Assembly (NCBI GenBank): GCA_005473895.2
Contig: SRJI02000016.1
Location: 20,461 to 84,460, forward strand
Reading direction: 5' to 3'
DNA: 64,000 bases
Source of the DNA: Carideicomes alvinocaridis
Lineage (GTDB): Bacteria; Pseudomonadota; Alphaproteobacteria; Rhodobacterales; Rhodobacteraceae
Made by a program: the position numbers and the translations under genes. The stretch's first letter is position 1, and every line of letters begins with the position of its first letter. This document shows, in pieces, positions 45,539-56,501 of this stretch. Below the pieces are notes generated by a model that worked only from the letters and a program-made list of their open reading frames with translations, was not told the origin of the DNA and searched no databases.

Positions 45539-46495
45539 TCAGGCGCCATTCGCCGCCCCGCCCTCGCGCCGGGGGCGCTGGTCCGTGCGGTCGGCGGGGG
45601 GATCGCCCGCCCGGTGCAACCGCACCCGCAGCCGCTTGATCCGGCGCGGATCGGCATCGACCACCTCGAATTCCGGCCCGGCCGGGTGGCTCACCACCTC
45701 GCCGCGGGCGGGCACGCGGCCAGACAGCATGAAGACCAGCCCGCCCAGCGTGTCGATCTCCTCCTCGTCGATCTCGTCCGAGTCGGTCAGGTCCACGCCG
45801 GTCTGCTGCGCGAATTCCTCCAACGGGGTCTTGGCCAGCGCCAGGTACTGGCCCGGCTTCTCCTCGGTGAAGGACTGGCCCTCGTCGATGTCGTGCTCGT
45901 CCTCGATCTCGCCGATGACCTGTTCGATCAGGTCCTCGATCGTGACCAGCCCGTCCACGCCGCCATATTCGTCGATCACCAGCGCCATGTGCCGACGCTC
46001 GGTCTGCATCTTGGTCAGCAGCACGCCGATCGGCATCGAGGGCGGCACGTAGACCAGCGGCCGCAGGATCCGCTTGAGCGAGAACCGGCCGCCGGTGCCG
46101 TTGAACCCGTGCTTGAGCGAGAAATCCTTGAGGTGCACCATGCCCACCGGCGTATCCAGCGTGCCGTTATAGACCGGCAGCCGGGTCAGGCCGGATTCCC
46201 GGAACACCTCGACCAGCTCTTCCTTGGTGATGGTCATGGGCACAGCCGTGATGTCCGCCTTGGGAATCATCACGTCCTCGACGCGCATGCGCCGCAGGTT
46301 GATCATGCCGTGGGTCACAGGGCGCGGTTCGCCATGCGCCTCCGCGGCCTCCGGCGTATCCTCGCCGTCCTCGCCCTGCCCGAAGGCATCGAAAATGCGT
46401 CGGAAGAAGCCGCCGTTCGACGGCCTGTCCGCGCTCTCACTCTCATCGGTCCGCGCGCCCTGCGCCGCGCTAGAGGACCCGTCTGTCCCGTCCAT
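45539..46495 (-). CDS. CorC/YbeX-type CBS-pair protein (hemolysin-family)
   Basis: A cytosolic 318-residue protein with two CBS domains (about residues 70-200; RMRVEDVMIPKADITAVPMT and ALVIDEYGGVDGLVTIEDLI) and a C-terminal CorC_HlyC domain. YbeX/CorC is linked to magnesium and cobalt handling and ribosome maturation in E. coli. It has an acidic N-terminal extension of about 55 residues. It lies 12 bases from ybeY in the conserved phoH-ybeY-ybeX-lnt order. Confidence 0.93.
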   Translation of the reverse strand: MDGTDGSSSAAQGARTDESESADRPSNGGFFRRIFDAFGQGEDGEDTPEAAEAHGEPRPVTHGMINLRRMRVEDVMIPKADITAVPMTITKEELVEVFRESGLTRLPVYNGTLDTPVGMVHLKDFSLKHGFNGTGGRFSLKRILRPLVYVPPSMPIGVLLTKMQTERRHMALVIDEYGGVDGLVTIEDLIEQVIGEIEDEHDIDEGQSFTEEKPGQYLALAKTPLEEFAQQTGVDLTDSDEIDEEEIDTLGGLVFMLSGRVPARGEVVSHPAGPEFEVVDADPRRIKRLRVRLHRAGDPPADRTDQRPRREGGAANGA

Positions 46496-46507
46496 CTGTC
46501 CTGTGTC

Positions 46508-47035
46508 CTAGTCGGGCATTCCGCCCAGATTTTCCCTATATGGGTCAGCGACCCCCAGTCTGCCAAGTATCTCGCCCTCGAGACGTTCCATCAAGGTGGC
46601 ATCCCGGTCACGAATATGGTCATAGCCGAGCAAATGTAACACGCCATGAACGACCAGATGGGTCACATGATCGGCAAAGGCGATCTCCTGCGCATCGGCC
46701 TCGCGCGCGCAGGTATCGTAGGACACGGCGATGTCCCCCAGGACCTCCGGTCCCCATTCCGGGCGATCCGCCTCCGGCGGCAGCGGCGCGGCGCCGGCCG
46801 CCTCGGGGGCCAGGTCCTGCGACGGCCAGCTCAGCACGTTGGTCGGGCCCGGCTTTTCCCGGAAATCGGCGTTGAGCACCGCGATCCGCGCATCGTCGCA
46901 GCCCAGCACCGCGATCTCGTAGGCGTCGGGGTCGTGGCCCAGATGGACCAGCGCCGTGCGGGCGGCCTTCTCCGCCAGCGGCTCCAGCCCGGCCTCGTCC
47001 CAGCGGGGATCCTCGATCACCGTATCGGTCAGCAC
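46508..47035 (-). CDS. ybeY: Endoribonuclease YbeY (rRNA maturation factor)
   Basis: Zinc-dependent single-strand RNase used in 16S rRNA 3'-end maturation and ribosome quality control. The 175-residue protein has the metal motif HVTHLVVHGVLHLLGYDH (H-x3-H-x5-H type) and FREKPGPTNVLSWPSQDL. It lies 12 bases behind phoH and 12 before ybeX. Confidence 0.96.
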   Translation of the reverse strand: MLTDTVIEDPRWDEAGLEPLAEKAARTALVHLGHDPDAYEIAVLGCDDARIAVLNADFREKPGPTNVLSWPSQDLAPEAAGAAPLPPEADRPEWGPEVLGDIAVSYDTCAREADAQEIAFADHVTHLVVHGVLHLLGYDHIRDRDATLMERLEGEILGRLGVADPYRENLGGMPD

Positions 47036-47047
47036 GCCGCCGCTCCG

Positions 47048-48073
47048 TCAGGCAGGATTGTCGGCGTCATAGGCTTCGATGATCGCGGCCACCAGAGGAT
47101 GGCGCACCACGTCCTTTGCGGTGAAGTAGTTGAAGGCAATGCCGGAAATCGGCTTGAGCAGGCGCTCGGCATCATGCAGGCCCGAGGTGACGCCGCGCGG
47201 CAGGTCGACCTGGCTGCGGTCGCCGGTCACCACCATGCGCGACCCCTCGCCCAGCCGCGTGAGGAACATCTTCATCTGCATCGAGGTGGCGTTCTGCGCC
47301 TCGTCCAGCACCACGAAGGCATTCGCCAGCGTGCGGCCCCGCATGAAGGCCAGCGGCGCGATCTCGATCCGCTTCTCCTCGATCAGCTTGGCAGTCTGCT
47401 TGCCCGGCAGGAAGTCGTTCAGCGCATCGTAGAGCGGCTGCATGTAGGGATCGACCTTCTCCTTCATGTCGCCGGGCAGGTAGCCGAGCTTCTCGCCCGC
47501 CTCCACCGCCGGCCGCGCGAGGATGATTCGGTCCACGTGGCCCTCGATGAACATGTTCACGCCCACCGCCACGGCGAGATAGGTCTTGCCGGTCCCCGCC
47601 GGGCCGATGCCGAAACACAGCTCGTTGGCATAGAGCGATTTGACATAGGCCTTCTGCGCCTCGGTGCGCGGCTCAACCAGCTTCTTGCGGGTCTTGATCT
47701 CCACCCGGCCGGAGGGAAACATGTCAAGCTGCCCGCCATCGGGCGCCTCGGATTCGGCGGGCGCGGCGGCGGCGCCATTGCCCATCCGCAGCTCGCGGTC
47801 CACGTCTCCGCGTTCGACGGTGCGCCCCGCCTCCAGCCGGTCGTAGAGCGCGCGCAGCACCTCCACCGCGTCCTGGCGGGGCAGCTCGTCACCGAAGACG
47901 GCAAGCTGGTTGCCGCGGCGCAGGATCTGCACCCCGAGCTTCTGTTCAATCTCTGCGAGATTGCGGTCGTATTCGCCGCAAAGGTCGATCAACAGGCGGT
48001 TATCCGGAAATTCGATCAGCGTCTCGGCTGTCGCGTCTGGGCTGGGCTGCGTGGGCAATGTGCCAGTGGACAC
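47048..48073 (-). CDS. ybeZ: PhoH-family ATPase (YbeZ)
   Basis: A 341-residue P-loop ATPase. Walker A is FGIGPAGTGKTYLAVAVG and Walker B is NAFVVLDEAQNATSMQ; RMVVTGDRSQVDLPRG is the next conserved block. YbeZ works with YbeY in RNA metabolism in other bacteria. The N-terminal KH-like region begins near residue 40. An AGGAGAATTGAGTG-type ribosome site precedes the ATG. Confidence 0.95.
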   Translation of the reverse strand: MSTGTLPTQPSPDATAETLIEFPDNRLLIDLCGEYDRNLAEIEQKLGVQILRRGNQLAVFGDELPRQDAVEVLRALYDRLEAGRTVERGDVDRELRMGNGAAAAPAESEAPDGGQLDMFPSGRVEIKTRKKLVEPRTEAQKAYVKSLYANELCFGIGPAGTGKTYLAVAVGVNMFIEGHVDRIILARPAVEAGEKLGYLPGDMKEKVDPYMQPLYDALNDFLPGKQTAKLIEEKRIEIAPLAFMRGRTLANAFVVLDEAQNATSMQMKMFLTRLGEGSRMVVTGDRSQVDLPRGVTSGLHDAERLLKPISGIAFNYFTAKDVVRHPLVAAIIEAYDADNPA

Positions 48074-48160
48074 TCAATTCTCCTGTCGGTGAGTCCTGAC
48101 CCGATGGTGCCAAGCCCGTCCGCCCGGTGCAAGCGTCCCGTCCGCGTTGTCACGCAATTG

Positions 48161-48197
48161 AAACGAAATCGGCCGCGCCCCGCCGGGGGCACGGCCG
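48161..48197 (-). terminator. Rho-independent terminator of the OmpA-lipoprotein pair
   Basis: On the minus strand CGGCCG-T-GCCCC pairs with GGGGC-G-CGGCCG (12 pairs including one G-U) around a CGGC loop and is followed by ATTTCGTTT. It lies behind the lipoprotein stop and ahead of phoH. Confidence 0.85.
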
Positions 48198-48219
48198 TGA
48201 ATGGCGCGATCTGCGGCGA

Positions 48220-48519
48220 TCACATGAGGTCGGGGACGTTGGACCCCTCCTTGAAGGGCCCGGTCGCGACGGTCGGCGGGGCTACGCCCGAGCAGACCGG
48301 CTTGCCATAGGCATCGAGACGGGTGGCCAGGTGGCCCTCCACCCCGTTATCCGCGATCCAGTGGTCGCAGCCGTCGGGATCGACCCAGACGCCCCAGACG
48401 AGCCCCGTCGAGATGTCCTTGCTGTCGATGTAATTGTCGCGCGTCTTGTCCGGCCCGACCTCGCAGGCGGCCAAAGCTCCGACGGCGGCGAGAAGGGGAA
48501 GTGCCTTCACGAGTTTCAT
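48220..48519 (-). CDS. Small lipoprotein sharing a Cys-bounded module with the neighbouring OmpA-like protein
   Basis: A 99-residue predicted lipoprotein: MKLVKALPLLAAVGALAAC gives a signal peptide and lipobox with the acylated Cys19. Residues 48-76 (PDGC ... W54 ... EG61-62 ... TRL66-68 ... C76) match residues 54-82 of the OmpA-like protein encoded just upstream, with 15 of 29 positions the same and both Cys at identical spacing of 25. The function is unknown. The ATG at 48519 was chosen over one two codons upstream because AAGGGG is at the right distance. It ends with a strong terminator. Confidence 0.8.
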   Translation of the reverse strand: MKLVKALPLLAAVGALAACEVGPDKTRDNYIDSKDISTGLVWGVWVDPDGCDHWIADNGVEGHLATRLDAYGKPVCSGVAPPTVATGPFKEGSNVPDLM

Positions 48520-48532
48520 CTGCATCACCCCT

Positions 48533-49117
48533 TCAGTTCACGCACAGGATTTCGACGCGGCGGTTGCGCGCCATGCCGTCGCGGGTGGCGTTGGTCGCCA
48601 CCGGCATCCGCTCGCCATAGCCGCGCACGTCGAGGATGCGCGCCCCCACCGCCTGTGCCACCGAGGCCACCGAGTTGGCCCGGTTGTAGCTCAGCCGCAT
48701 GTTGTAGGCGTCGGAAGCCCGGCTGTCGGTGTGGCCCACGATGATGAAGCCGAAGGCCGAGCTCTGCCGGAAGAATTCCGCCAGCCGCTCTTTGCCCTCG
48801 GGGCGGATGTAGTACTTGTCGGTGGCAAAGAACTGGTCGGTATTGACCACCCCGCACTGGTTCACGTCATGGCAGATCGGGCGGCCGTCGCGGGTCAGCC
48901 GCGTGTCGGCATAGCCTTCGGCGCCGTCATCCATCACCCAGACCTCGCAGCCATCGGGGGTGATGGAAATGCCGGGCACGTAGCGCTCCCCCCTGATCAC
49001 CCTCTGGCCCTGGCCGTCCTGCGCCATGACCGCATCCGCCGTCCCCGCCACGCAGGCGATCGCGACGGCCATGCCGGTCACCGCTCTCCGGAATGCCCTG
49101 GAAAGTCCTGTAGCCAC
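48533..49117 (-). CDS. OmpA-family protein with N-terminal Cys-bounded module
   Basis: A 194-residue exported protein. A hydrophobic signal segment (about residues 13-30) is followed by a PDGC-W-EG-TRL-C module (residues 54-82) and a C-terminal OmpA peptidoglycan-binding domain (about residues 92-192; IIVGHTDSRASDAYNMRLSY, VRGYGERMPVATNATRDGMA and NRRVEILC). The start is GTG at 49117, preceded by AAGGA. It lies in the middle of the miaB-phoH-ybeY block, where E. coli has no such gene. Peptidoglycan binding is inferred from the family. Confidence 0.85.
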   Translation of the reverse strand: MATGLSRAFRRAVTGMAVAIACVAGTADAVMAQDGQGQRVIRGERYVPGISITPDGCEVWVMDDGAEGYADTRLTRDGRPICHDVNQCGVVNTDQFFATDKYYIRPEGKERLAEFFRQSSAFGFIIVGHTDSRASDAYNMRLSYNRANSVASVAQAVGARILDVRGYGERMPVATNATRDGMARNRRVEILCVN

Positions 49118-49394
49118 GTCACTCGTCCTTTTATCGTGTCACCCCCACGAGCCCGGCAGCAACAGGACGGGACCCGCACATAATTGCATGACACATTAGC
49201 AAAATTGCGCCGAGTGTGAAGTTAATTTGATTAAGCTTTGACGCTGAAGACGAAACAGTCCTGCGCCCCTGACGGGGATTGAGCGCAAGGCGGGCGGGCT
49301 ATTGTGCCCGGACCGTCCCGAAAGAGATTTCACCGCTGAGAGCCCGGCGCCGGACCGTCCAGTCGCCCCGCGCCGCCGCCCGGCCGGCGCGTTT
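49118..49394 (-). other. Intergenic region with promoter-like AT-rich patch before the OmpA-like gene
   Basis: The 277 bases between miaB and the OmpA-like gene hold no credible gene. The stretch at about 49180-49250 is strikingly AT-rich (AAGTTAATTTGATTAAGC on the + strand) for this genome and most likely holds the promoter of the OmpA-lipoprotein operon. No convincing -35/-10 pair with ideal spacing could be fixed by eye. Confidence 0.45.
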
Positions 49395-50747
49395 TCAGAC
49401 CAGCGCGCCGGCGAGGGAATTCGCCCCGCTCTCCACGATGCGCACCCGGCGGATATCGCCCACCGCCACGTCGGCCTCCGCCACGTGGACCGCGTGCAGG
49501 TAGTCGGACTTGCCCACCATCTGGCCCTCGCGCCGCCCCGGCTTCTCGAACATCACCGAGACCTCGCCCCCGACCATGCTGTCCTGCACCTCGCGCTGCT
49601 GCCGGGTGATCAGGGCCTGCAGCCGCTGCAGCCGGTCATCGGCCTCGGCCGGGTCCACCGTGGGCCGCTCGGCGGCGGGCGTACCGGGCCGCGGGCTGTA
49701 CTTGAACGAGAAGGCCGAGCCGTACTTGACCTCCTCGATCAGGTCGAGCGTGGCCTGGAAATCCTCTTCCGTCTCTTCCGGGAAGCCGACGATGAAGTCC
49801 CCGGACAGCAGGATGTCGGGCCGCGCCGCGCGGATGCGCTCCACCAGCCGGATATAGCTCTCGGCGGTATGCGAGCGGTTCATCCGTTTCAGGATCCGGT
49901 CCGACCCGGCCTGCACGGGCAGGTGCAGGTAGGGCATGAGCTTTTCGCATTCGCCATGGGCCGCGATCAGGTCGTCGCCCATGTCGTTCGGGTGCGAGGT
50001 GGTGAAGCGGATGCGCTCCAGCCCGTCCACGTCGTTCAGCGCCCAGATCAGCCGCGCGAGGCTCCAGTCGCCCCCACCGTCCGCGCCCGCGCCGTGATAG
50101 GCGTTGACGTTCTGGCCCAGCAGGGTGATCTCGCGCACGCCGCGCTCCACAAGGTCGCGCGCCTCGGCCAGGATACGCTCCGCCGGCCGGCTGACTTCGG
50201 CGCCGCGGGTATAGGGCACCACGCAGAAGGCGCAGAACTTGTCGCAGCCCTCCTGCACCGTGAGGAACGCCGCCGGCGCCCGCCGCGCCTTGGGCCGGGC
50301 TTTGAGGTGTTCGAACTTGTCCTCCGGCGGGAAATCGGTGTCGAGCGCCCTGGCCCCGCCCCGCGCCTTCGCCTCCAGCTCCGGCAGGCGATGGTAGCTC
50401 TGCGGTCCCACCACGAGGTCCACCAGCGGCTGGCGGCGCATGATCTCCTCGCCCTCCGCCTGGGCGACGCAACCCGCCACGCCGATCTTCAGGTCGGGTT
50501 TCTCGTCCTTCAGCCCGCGGAAGCGCCCCAGCTCGGAATAGACCTTCTCCGCCGCCTTTTCCCGGATGTGGCAGGTATTGAGCAGGATCATGTCCGCCTC
50601 TTCCGGCGATCCCACCTCGACATAGCCCGACGGCCCGAGCGCTTCGGCCATGCGCTCGCTGTCATAGACGTTCATCTGGCAGCCGTAGGTCTTGATGAAG
50701 AGTTTCTTCGGCGCCGGTTTCGTCGTGTCTTGGGTGGTGTCGGACAT
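49395..50747 (-). CDS. miaB: tRNA-2-methylthio-N6-dimethylallyladenosine synthase
   Basis: Radical-SAM enzyme that adds the methylthio group to i6A37 of tRNA. The 450-residue protein has the N-terminal cluster Cys in [18 protein letters not shown] and GVAGCVAQ, the radical SAM motif [16 protein letters not shown], and a C-terminal TRAM domain. The ATG at 50747 follows GGGGAAGA. A longer in-frame version was rejected. It is the first gene of the miaB-ybeZ-ybeY-ybeX-lnt series. Confidence 0.96.
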   Translation of the reverse strand: MSDTTQDTTKPAPKKLFIKTYGCQMNVYDSERMAEALGPSGYVEVGSPEEADMILLNTCHIREKAAEKVYSELGRFRGLKDEKPDLKIGVAGCVAQAEGEEIMRRQPLVDLVVGPQSYHRLPELEAKARGGARALDTDFPPEDKFEHLKARPKARRAPAAFLTVQEGCDKFCAFCVVPYTRGAEVSRPAERILAEARDLVERGVREITLLGQNVNAYHGAGADGGGDWSLARLIWALNDVDGLERIRFTTSHPNDMGDDLIAAHGECEKLMPYLHLPVQAGSDRILKRMNRSHTAESYIRLVERIRAARPDILLSGDFIVGFPEETEEDFQATLDLIEEVKYGSAFSFKYSPRPGTPAAERPTVDPAEADDRLQRLQALITRQQREVQDSMVGGEVSVMFEKPGRREGQMVGKSDYLHAVHVAEADVAVGDIRRVRIVESGANSLAGALV

Positions 50748-50859
50748 GGGTCTTCCCCGCATCTGGTTCAGGGCGTCCCGATAACGCGGAACCGGGTCCA
50801 CTTGCAATGCGCCGCGATATGGCGGAGCCTGCCGGCCCATCACGGATCACGGGCCGGGC

Positions 50860-51729
50860 ATGCGATACGAGGGACTCGAGGATTTCCTGCGGAAGGGCCG
50901 CGCCGCGCTCGGCCCCGGCCCCGTCGCCATGGTCTTCTGCGAGGACGCGGCCGAGATCGACACCACGCTCCGCCACCACGCGCAATCGGGCTTTGCCACG
51001 ATCCTCTCCTTCATGGCCCCCGACCTGCCCCTGGCGCCCGACCTCACCACCAACGTCCACCGCATCGATCACGACATGACCGCCGACGCGCCGGTGACCC
51101 GCGCCGTGGACCGGGTGATCGCCGCCGCGCCGCCGGGCACCTGGCTCTTCTACTGCTACAACGCGGAGTACCTCTTCTACCCGTTCTGCGAGACGCGCTC
51201 GGTGGGCGAGATGCTGGCCTTCCACGCGGAAGAGCGGCGCGATGCCATGCTGACCTACGTGGTGGATCTCTACGCCGCCGACCTGCGCCGCCACCCGAAT
51301 GCCGTCTCGCTCGACGAGGCGCAGATGGACCGCTCGGGATACTATGCGCTGGCCCGGCCCGACCCGGCCACCGGGCGCCCGCGCGAGCGGCAACTCGACT
51401 TCTTCGGCGGGCTGCGCTGGCGCTACGACGAACATGTCCCCGCCGACCGGCGCAAGATCGACCGGATCGCCCTGTTCCGCGCGAAGCCGGGGCTGAGGCT
51501 GCGCCCCGACCACACCCTGTCGGAGGAGGAGATGAACACCTATTCCTGCCCCTGGCACCACAACCTGACGGCGGCGCTGGTCTCCTTCCGCACCGCCAAG
51601 GCGCTCAAGCGCAACCCGGGCTCCACCTTCGACATCCCGGATTTCCGCTGGCACAACTCGACACCCTTCGAGTGGCATTCACGCCAGCTGCTGGATCTCG
51701 GCCTGATGGAGCCGGGGCAATGGTTCTGA
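50860..51729 (+). CDS. Roseobacter-type GT-A-like protein of uncertain function
   Basis: A 289-residue protein I do not recognise with confidence. It begins RYEGLEDFLRKGRAALGPGP, and the middle WLFYCYNAEYLFYPFCETRS plus VGEMLAFHAEERRDAMLTYV resembles the core of family 2 glycosyltransferases that replace capsular or surface sugars. The usual acidic D-x-D (metal-binding) position seems replaced by Asn-Ala-Glu. The C-terminus has CPWHHNLTAALVSFRTAKAL. It could be a degenerate or non-catalytic relative. It is divergent from miaB and convergent with the hydroxylase operon. Confidence 0.6.
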   Translation: MRYEGLEDFLRKGRAALGPGPVAMVFCEDAAEIDTTLRHHAQSGFATILSFMAPDLPLAPDLTTNVHRIDHDMTADAPVTRAVDRVIAAAPPGTWLFYCYNAEYLFYPFCETRSVGEMLAFHAEERRDAMLTYVVDLYAADLRRHPNAVSLDEAQMDRSGYYALARPDPATGRPRERQLDFFGGLRWRYDEHVPADRRKIDRIALFRAKPGLRLRPDHTLSEEEMNTYSCPWHHNLTAALVSFRTAKALKRNPGSTFDIPDFRWHNSTPFEWHSRQLLDLGLMEPGQWF

Positions 51730-51793
51730 CCGGCGCTGCTCTCTGAGCGCAGCCGAAAAGGCGGGAGCGACCGGCGCCGCCCCCGACCGTCGC

Positions 51794-52582
51794 TTATTCC
51801 GCCGCAGCCACCGCGCGCTTGGTCATCACCTTGACCAGGTGCGCCCGGTACTCGGCCGTGCCGTGCAGGTCCGACATCATGCCCTCGGCGCTGACCCACA
51901 GGTCGTCCACCGCCTCGGGCGCGAAATTGCCCGCCAGCGCCTCCTCGGCCTCTTTCCAGGCAAAGACACCGTCTTCCGAGGCACCCGTCACGCCGACGCC
52001 AACCCGGTCGCCGTATTTCGCCACGAAGACACCCACCAGCGGGAAGCGGGAGGCCGGCTGCTCGAACTTCTGGTAGTTCGACTTCTCCGGCAGCGGGAAG
52101 CGGATGGAGGTGATGATCTCGCCCTCTTCCAGCGCCGTGGTGAACAGGCCCTGGAAATACTCCTCCGCCGCGATCTCGCGCGTATTGGTCACCACGGTGC
52201 CGCGGGTGGCCATCAGAGCCGCCGGGTAGCAGGCCGCCGGGTCGTTGTTGGCAAGGCTGCCGCCCATGGTGCCGCGGTTGCGCACCGCCGGGTCGCCGAT
52301 CTTGGACGCCATCAGCGACAGACCGGCAAAGATGCCCTTGGTCTCGCGCGCCACCGCCCCGTGGGTGCTGCCGCCGCCCACCTTCAGCACGTCGCCCTCC
52401 TGCGCGATGCCCTGCAGCTCCGCGATGCCCTTGAGGCTCACCAGCTTCGACGGCATGGCCAGCCGCTGCTTCAGCGTCGGGATCAGGGTCTGGCCGCCGC
52501 CCAGCGCCTGCGCGTCCTCTTCCTGCAGCGCCTTCACCGCCGCGTCGAGGCTGCCGGGCCGCTCGAACTCGAATGCATACAT
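51794..52582 (-). CDS. Molybdenum hydroxylase, FAD-binding (medium) subunit, CoxM-like
   Basis: A 262-residue FAD subunit of a xanthine-dehydrogenase-family enzyme. FAD motifs are LGGGQTLIPTLKQRLAMPSK and GTMGGSLANNDPAACYPAAL. It would pass electrons from the Fe-S subunit to a quinone or NAD-like acceptor. The order on the minus strand is S-L-M. It is separated from the large subunit gene by about 97 bases that contain a dispersed repeat and a hairpin. Confidence 0.9.
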   Translation of the reverse strand: MYAFEFERPGSLDAAVKALQEEDAQALGGGQTLIPTLKQRLAMPSKLVSLKGIAELQGIAQEGDVLKVGGGSTHGAVARETKGIFAGLSLMASKIGDPAVRNRGTMGGSLANNDPAACYPAALMATRGTVVTNTREIAAEEYFQGLFTTALEEGEIITSIRFPLPEKSNYQKFEQPASRFPLVGVFVAKYGDRVGVGVTGASEDGVFAWKEAEEALAGNFAPEAVDDLWVSAEGMMSDLHGTAEYRAHLVKVMTKRAVAAAE

Positions 52583-52620
52583 CTCTCTACCTCCTGAAGC
52601 GACGGGCCGCGCGGCCCCTG

Positions 52621-52665
52621 CTTCTCTGGTCCATAAATATGGCGGGGTCCGGGGCAGAGCCCCGG
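52621..52665 (-). repeat. Dispersed intergenic repeat, copy 6, with hairpin
   Basis: CTTCTCTGGTCC, core ATAAATAT and GGCGGGG are followed at 52649-52665 by a perfect CCGGGGC-AGA-GCCCCGG hairpin. It lies between the large- and medium-subunit genes, the same association of repeat and hairpin as at 12047-12106. Confidence 0.75.
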
Positions 52666-52679
52666 TCCGTCACCTCCAG

Positions 52680-55040
<2,361 letters not shown>

Positions 55041-55129
55041 GGTCTCTCCTCCCTAACGTGTGGCGCGGGACCCGCGCCGGGCCGTGCCGGCGCGCCTCCC
55101 CGCGCGCCGCCGGGGATTGGACGGGGCCG

Positions 55130-55612
55130 CTATTCCGCGGCGATCGCCGTTTCCTGGCCGCTGGCCGCCAGGATCGCCTTGACGATGTTGTGGTAGCCCG
55201 TGCAGCGGCAGATATTGCCCTGCAGGTAGTCCCGGATCTCCGTCTCCGACGGTTTCGGGTTCTCCTTGAGCAGCGCCGCCGCGGACATCACCATGCCCGG
55301 CGTGCAGAAGCCGCATTGCAGCCCGTGATGATCCTGGAAGGCCTGCTGGATGGTGTTGAGCGACCCGTCGGCATTGGCCATGCCCTCGATCGTGGTGACC
55401 TCGGCGCCCTCGACCTCCAGCGCGAAGATCGAGCAGGCCTTGATCGCCTCGCCGTCCACGTGAACGAGGCAGGCACCGCACTGGCTGGTGTCGCACCCGA
55501 CATGGGTCCCGGTCAGATGCAGGGTATCGCGGAGAAACTGCACCAGCAGAGTCCGACCTTCCACATCCCCCGTCGCTGGCTTGCCGTTCACCGTCATGCT
55601 GACTTGGGGCAT
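55130..55612 (-). CDS. Molybdenum hydroxylase small subunit, 2x[2Fe-2S]
   Basis: A 160-residue iron-sulfur subunit. First cluster Cys are C40, C45, C48 and C60 ([13 protein letters not shown] and KAC). The second set is C100, C103, C135 and C137 ([10 protein letters not shown] and [10 protein letters not shown]). It passes electrons from the molybdenum centre to the FAD subunit. It is the first gene of the S-L-M operon. No MoxR/CoxD-like maturation genes are in view nearby. Confidence 0.93.
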   Translation of the reverse strand: MPQVSMTVNGKPATGDVEGRTLLVQFLRDTLHLTGTHVGCDTSQCGACLVHVDGEAIKACSIFALEVEGAEVTTIEGMANADGSLNTIQQAFQDHHGLQCGFCTPGMVMSAAALLKENPKPSETEIRDYLQGNICRCTGYHNIVKAILAASGQETAIAAE

Positions 55613-55876
55613 TCGTTAACCTCCCTGTTGGATTCTCCCTACCTTAATCACGCGACTCGTTGTTTGAGAACCGCTTTTCGGGGGCCCTCGTGCGAGCGGC
55701 ACCGCGCCGCCCGCCTCCGCCCGCCTGCCGGGCAGCCGCTGGAGGGTACGTGGCGATCCCGGGGGAAAATTCAGGGACAATTGAAAAGATTAGGCGTCTG
55801 TAAACCTCGTGCCTCTAGGGTCCCGCGCTGACGGACTGCCTCGGTGGGCAGCCATTGGCCCTTCGAAAGGACTGGC

Positions 55877-56449
55877 ATGAAAAAGCTGATATTCCCGCTG
55901 GCACTGCTCGCCGCGACCGCCACCTCCGCCCCCGCGGCGGAAATGCGCACCGCGCTCGAGGCGTTTCTTCGCAACAACGTGACGCCCTGGGCCTCCGACC
56001 CTTCGATCGTCGTGCCGGTGATGCAGCAGAATGCCCGCACGGCCGGTCTGGGCGCGGCGCGGATCGCCGAACTCGATGCGCTCTGGCAGGACGAGGTCGG
56101 CAGTGCCGCGACCCCGATGATCGATGCCGTGGTGAATTCGCCCTCCGGCGATTTCCTGCGCGGCCGGCTGGAGGCATCGGGCGGCGCGATCACCGAGATC
56201 TTCGTCATGGACGCGGTGGGCCTGAACGTGGCCGCCTCGGGTGTCACCTCCGATTATTGGCAGGGCGACGAGGCGAAGTTTCAGCAGACCTATCCGCTCG
56301 GCCCCGATGCCGTGCATTTCAGCGAGGTGGAATACGACGAATCCACCCAGATCTACCATGCGCAGATCTCGCTGACCCTCACCGACCCGGAAACCGGCGA
56401 CCCGATCGGCGCGATGACCGTCGGCGTCGACGCCGACGCGCTGTTCTGA
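55877..56449 (+). CDS. Secreted Cache-like sensor protein
   Basis: A 190-residue exported protein. The signal peptide ends near residue 21 (KKLIFPLALLAATATSAPAA). The C-terminal half reads like a periplasmic Cache (PDC) sensor: ITEIFVMDAVGLNVAASGVT, SDYWQGDEAKFQQTYPLG and ETGDPIGAMTVGVDAD. No membrane anchor or signalling domain follows, so it is a detached sensor. It lies 52 bases before a chemoreceptor gene on the same strand, and may feed ligand information to it. GAAAGGA precedes the ATG at 55877. Confidence 0.75.
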   Translation: MKKLIFPLALLAATATSAPAAEMRTALEAFLRNNVTPWASDPSIVVPVMQQNARTAGLGAARIAELDALWQDEVGSAATPMIDAVVNSPSGDFLRGRLEASGGAITEIFVMDAVGLNVAASGVTSDYWQGDEAKFQQTYPLGPDAVHFSEVEYDESTQIYHAQISLTLTDPETGDPIGAMTVGVDADALF

Positions 56450-56501
56450 GGCAGCCAGGACCACGGCCCCGGGGGCGGGCGGCTTTCAGCAGGAGATCAC
56501 G

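Noticed and set aside
42797..46639. An open frame of about 1280 codons on the + strand opposite metK, lnt and the CBS gene
   Set aside because: It crosses three well-supported genes, and its protein is low-complexity Arg/Pro/Gly-rich. It is an effect of high-GC codon use on the other strand.
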